The notes under the pieces: generated by a model
Databases searched by the model: none
What the model was told of the DNA's origin: nothing
What the model saw: the letters and a program-made list of their open reading frames with translations, nothing else
Assembly (NCBI RefSeq): GCF_000717055.1
Contig: NZ_JNXI01000013.1
Span: 1 to 64,000 of the forward strand
Source of the DNA: Streptomyces iakyrus
GTDB lineage: Bacteria; Actinomycetota; Actinomycetes; Streptomycetales; Streptomycetaceae
Length of the DNA: 64,000 bases
Direction of reading: 5' to 3'
Program-made: the position numbers and the translations under genes
Shown here: positions 62,571-64,000 of the stretch, piece by piece
Position numbering within the stretch: position 1 is the stretch's first letter
Layout: each line of letters opens with the position of its first letter

Positions 62571-63143
62571 ATGAGCATCGACGTTCGCCCGGCCACGGAC
62601 TTCGAGGACGTCCGTGCCGTGCTCGGGCCGAAGTCGCCCGGAGCGAACGTCTGCTGGTGCCTGAGCTACCGGATCCCCTCCCGGCTCAACAACGAACTGC
62701 GCGGCCCGGCCCGCGGCGCGTACGTCGCCCAGCTGTGCAGCGCGGATCCGCCCCCGGGCGTCCTCGCCTACGACGATGACGAACCGGTCGGCTGGGCCGC
62801 CGTCGCCCCGCGCGCGGGCACCTCCTTCGCCCGCAACCGCAAGATCCCGCACATCGACGACCTGCCGGTGTGGTCGCTCTGGTGCGTCCGGGTCCGCCCC
62901 GGCCACCGCAAGCAGGGCATCTCGCACGCCCTCATCGCCGGCGCGGTCGGGTTCGCCCGCGACCGGGGCGCACCGGCGATCGAGGCGTACCCCCTGGACA
63001 ACGGCGACGCCAAGGTCGATCTGACGATGGCGTACGCGGGTCTGCGGAAGAACTTCGAGCGCGCCGGCTTCGTCCACGCGGCGGACACGACCTCGGTCCT
63101 GGCCGGTCACCCCCGCATTCTGATGCGCCTCGACCTGCGCTGA
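62571..63143 (+). CDS. GNAT-family N-acetyltransferase
   Basis: 190 residues. ATDFEDVRAVLGPKSPGANV, GWAAVAPRAG and the acetyl-CoA motif SLWCVRVRPGHRKQGISHAL (R/Q-x-x-G-x-A type pyrophosphate loop). Small-molecule acetylation is probable; the substrate is unknown. Confidence 0.88.
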   Translation: MSIDVRPATDFEDVRAVLGPKSPGANVCWCLSYRIPSRLNNELRGPARGAYVAQLCSADPPPGVLAYDDDEPVGWAAVAPRAGTSFARNRKIPHIDDLPVWSLWCVRVRPGHRKQGISHALIAGAVGFARDRGAPAIEAYPLDNGDAKVDLTMAYAGLRKNFERAGFVHAADTTSVLAGHPRILMRLDLR

Positions 63144-63170
63144 CATGGGTTCGACCCCACGCTGAAAAAG

Positions 63171-63210
63171 GCTCGACCGCTGGCGACGGGGGATGCACCA
63201 GCGGTCGAGC
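63171..63210 (+). terminator. Terminator after GNAT gene
   Basis: Perfect 13-bp stem GCTCGACCGCTGG / CCAGCGGTCGAGC with a 14-base loop, starting 28 bases after the stop. Confidence 0.75.
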
Positions 63211-63330
63211 TATGGCCAAGGGTAACAAGCGCTTGCCCACCGCGAGCCGACTACCCGTCAGGAAATCCCGGTTGTGACTGGTATCACTGAACTGCCGTGA
63301 TTCTCCGCCCCGTTGGACGGGACGAACTCG

Positions 63331-64000
63331 TCAGCCGTCGCACGGCGGATCGTAGGAGAGCCGGGGCAGGTACTCCCGCCAGGTGTCCGGCGTCAGCACG
63401 CCCCGGGTCATCGAGCAGATGCGGCGGACGGCCGTGTCGACGTCGAGGTCCCAGAGCCGGATCGTGTCCGCACCGCTCGACACCCCGAGCATGTGGCTGT
63501 TCGGGCTGAACGCCAGGAAGGTGCCGGTCTTGGCGTTGGGGCTCATCGACGGGCCGATCGCGGTGGCGTGCGCTGGGTCGGAGACGTTCCACAGCCGGAC
63601 GGTGCTGTCGTTGCCGCCGCTGGCCAGGGTGCGGCCGTCCCGGCTGAACGTCAGCGACACGACCGCCTCCGTGTGGCCCGTGAGCCGCGCCAGCTCGGTT
63701 GCCCCGGCGGGGTCCGTGATGTCCCAGAGGCGGACCGAGTTGTCGTCGCCGGCGCTGGCCAGGATGCGGCCGTCGCGGCTGTGGGCGAGTGCGTTGACCG
63801 CTCCGAGGTGGCCGCGCAGAGGCGCCCCGGTCAGCCGCACCCGGCCCGGGTCGGTCGCGTTCCACAGCCGGATCGTGCCGTCCGCGCTGCCGCTGGCGAG
63901 CGTCCGGCCGTCCGGGCTGAACACGAGGTGGTTGATGTAGCCCTTGTGGCCGGTGAGGGGAGTGCCGAGCGGGCGCGGCCGGGCCGGGTCGCCGATGTTC
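63331..64000 (-). CDS. WD40 repeat protein, C-terminal part (N-terminus beyond the window)
   Basis: The visible 222 residues hold about four WD40 blades (FSPDGRTLASGSADGTIRLW, HSRDGRILASAGDDNSVRLW, FSRDGRTLASGGNDSTVRLW, FSPNSHMLGVSSGADTIRLW), each about 45 residues, then a Cys-containing tail (CSMTRGVLTPDTWREYLPRL) typical of Streptomyces proteins that begin with a helix-turn-helix or nSTAND module. The reading frame is open to 64000. Confidence 0.9.
   Translation of the reverse strand, partial: NIGDPARPRPLGTPLTGHKGYINHLVFSPDGRTLASGSADGTIRLWNATDPGRVRLTGAPLRGHLGAVNALAHSRDGRILASAGDDNSVRLWDITDPAGATELARLTGHTEAVVSLTFSRDGRTLASGGNDSTVRLWNVSDPAHATAIGPSMSPNAKTGTFLAFSPNSHMLGVSSGADTIRLWDLDVDTAVRRICSMTRGVLTPDTWREYLPRLSYDPPCDG

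Noticed and set aside
63212..63277. A 21-residue basic frame (MAKGNKRLPTASRLP...)
   Set aside because: It directly follows a terminator hairpin and has no ribosome site.

Overview
The window is high-GC actinobacterial DNA, almost certainly from Streptomyces. The signs are very high third-position GC, GTG starts, ATGA/GTGA operon overlaps, an SRP RNA next to dnaX, a DmdR/IdeR-type iron box, ANTAR, SpoIIE-phosphatase and SigB-type sigma factors, and a gene order that, from memory, matches the S. coelicolor SCO40xx chromosomal core. No plasmid origin, phage module, CRISPR array or large secondary-metabolite cluster is visible.

Layout. 0-4 kb: the 5' part of dnaX, SRP RNA, tRNA-Ser(GGA), an FtsX relic and small conserved proteins. 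4-8.6 kb: a damage-glycosylase-like protein, a DUF4383 membrane protein, a large PAS-GAF-SpoIIE-HATPase phosphatase and a DUF72 protein. 8.5-15 kb: a CopC-CopD copper protein, then an iron-box intergenic region firing left into acylase, siderophore-type acetyltransferase and cupin genes, and right into a siderophore-interacting protein and a HhH-GPD repair protein. 15-20.8 kb: a repeat-bearing gap, small proteins, a LytR_C protein, upp, the TadA-associated protein and tadA, tRNA-Ser(CGA) and a Dabb protein. 21-23 kb: tandem SigB-type sigma factors (sigF, sigN). 23.7-32.8 kb: a MarR-MFS-YceI operon, two GAF-ANTAR regulators, a STAS protein, an F420-type oxidoreductase and an MFS/TetR pair. 32.8-38.8 kb: a response regulator, histidine kinase, GT2-GtrA and GT39 operon. 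38.8-47 kb: a patchy region of small membrane or stress proteins with gene relics and an integrase fragment beside tRNA-Arg, then tRNA-Ser(GCT). 47-54.7 kb: an SSI-type protease inhibitor, a 1535-residue degenerate sensor kinase with receiver-like domains, and a TetR/MFS drug-efflux pair. 54.7-60 kb: an acyl-CoA ligase, a SigE-family sigma factor, a ChsH/Ltp2-like operon, and a NepA-like secreted protein. 60-64 kb: a Prim-Pol protein, DinB and GNAT proteins, and the 3' end of a WD40 gene.

The most interesting candidate systems are: (1) the iron-box acylase/acetyltransferase/cupin plus SIP locus; (2) a MarR-controlled operon in which a 14-TM drug transporter carries three carboxypeptidase-regulatory-like domains and the next gene, a YceI protein, carries a fourth; (3) a giant PAS protein whose kinase core has lost its phospho-acceptor histidine; (4) a compact ChsH2-ChsH1-Ltp2-like side-chain-shortening operon behind a TGAC-type palindrome. 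Sigma factor gene sigN and a homologue of its known target nepA lie in the same window.
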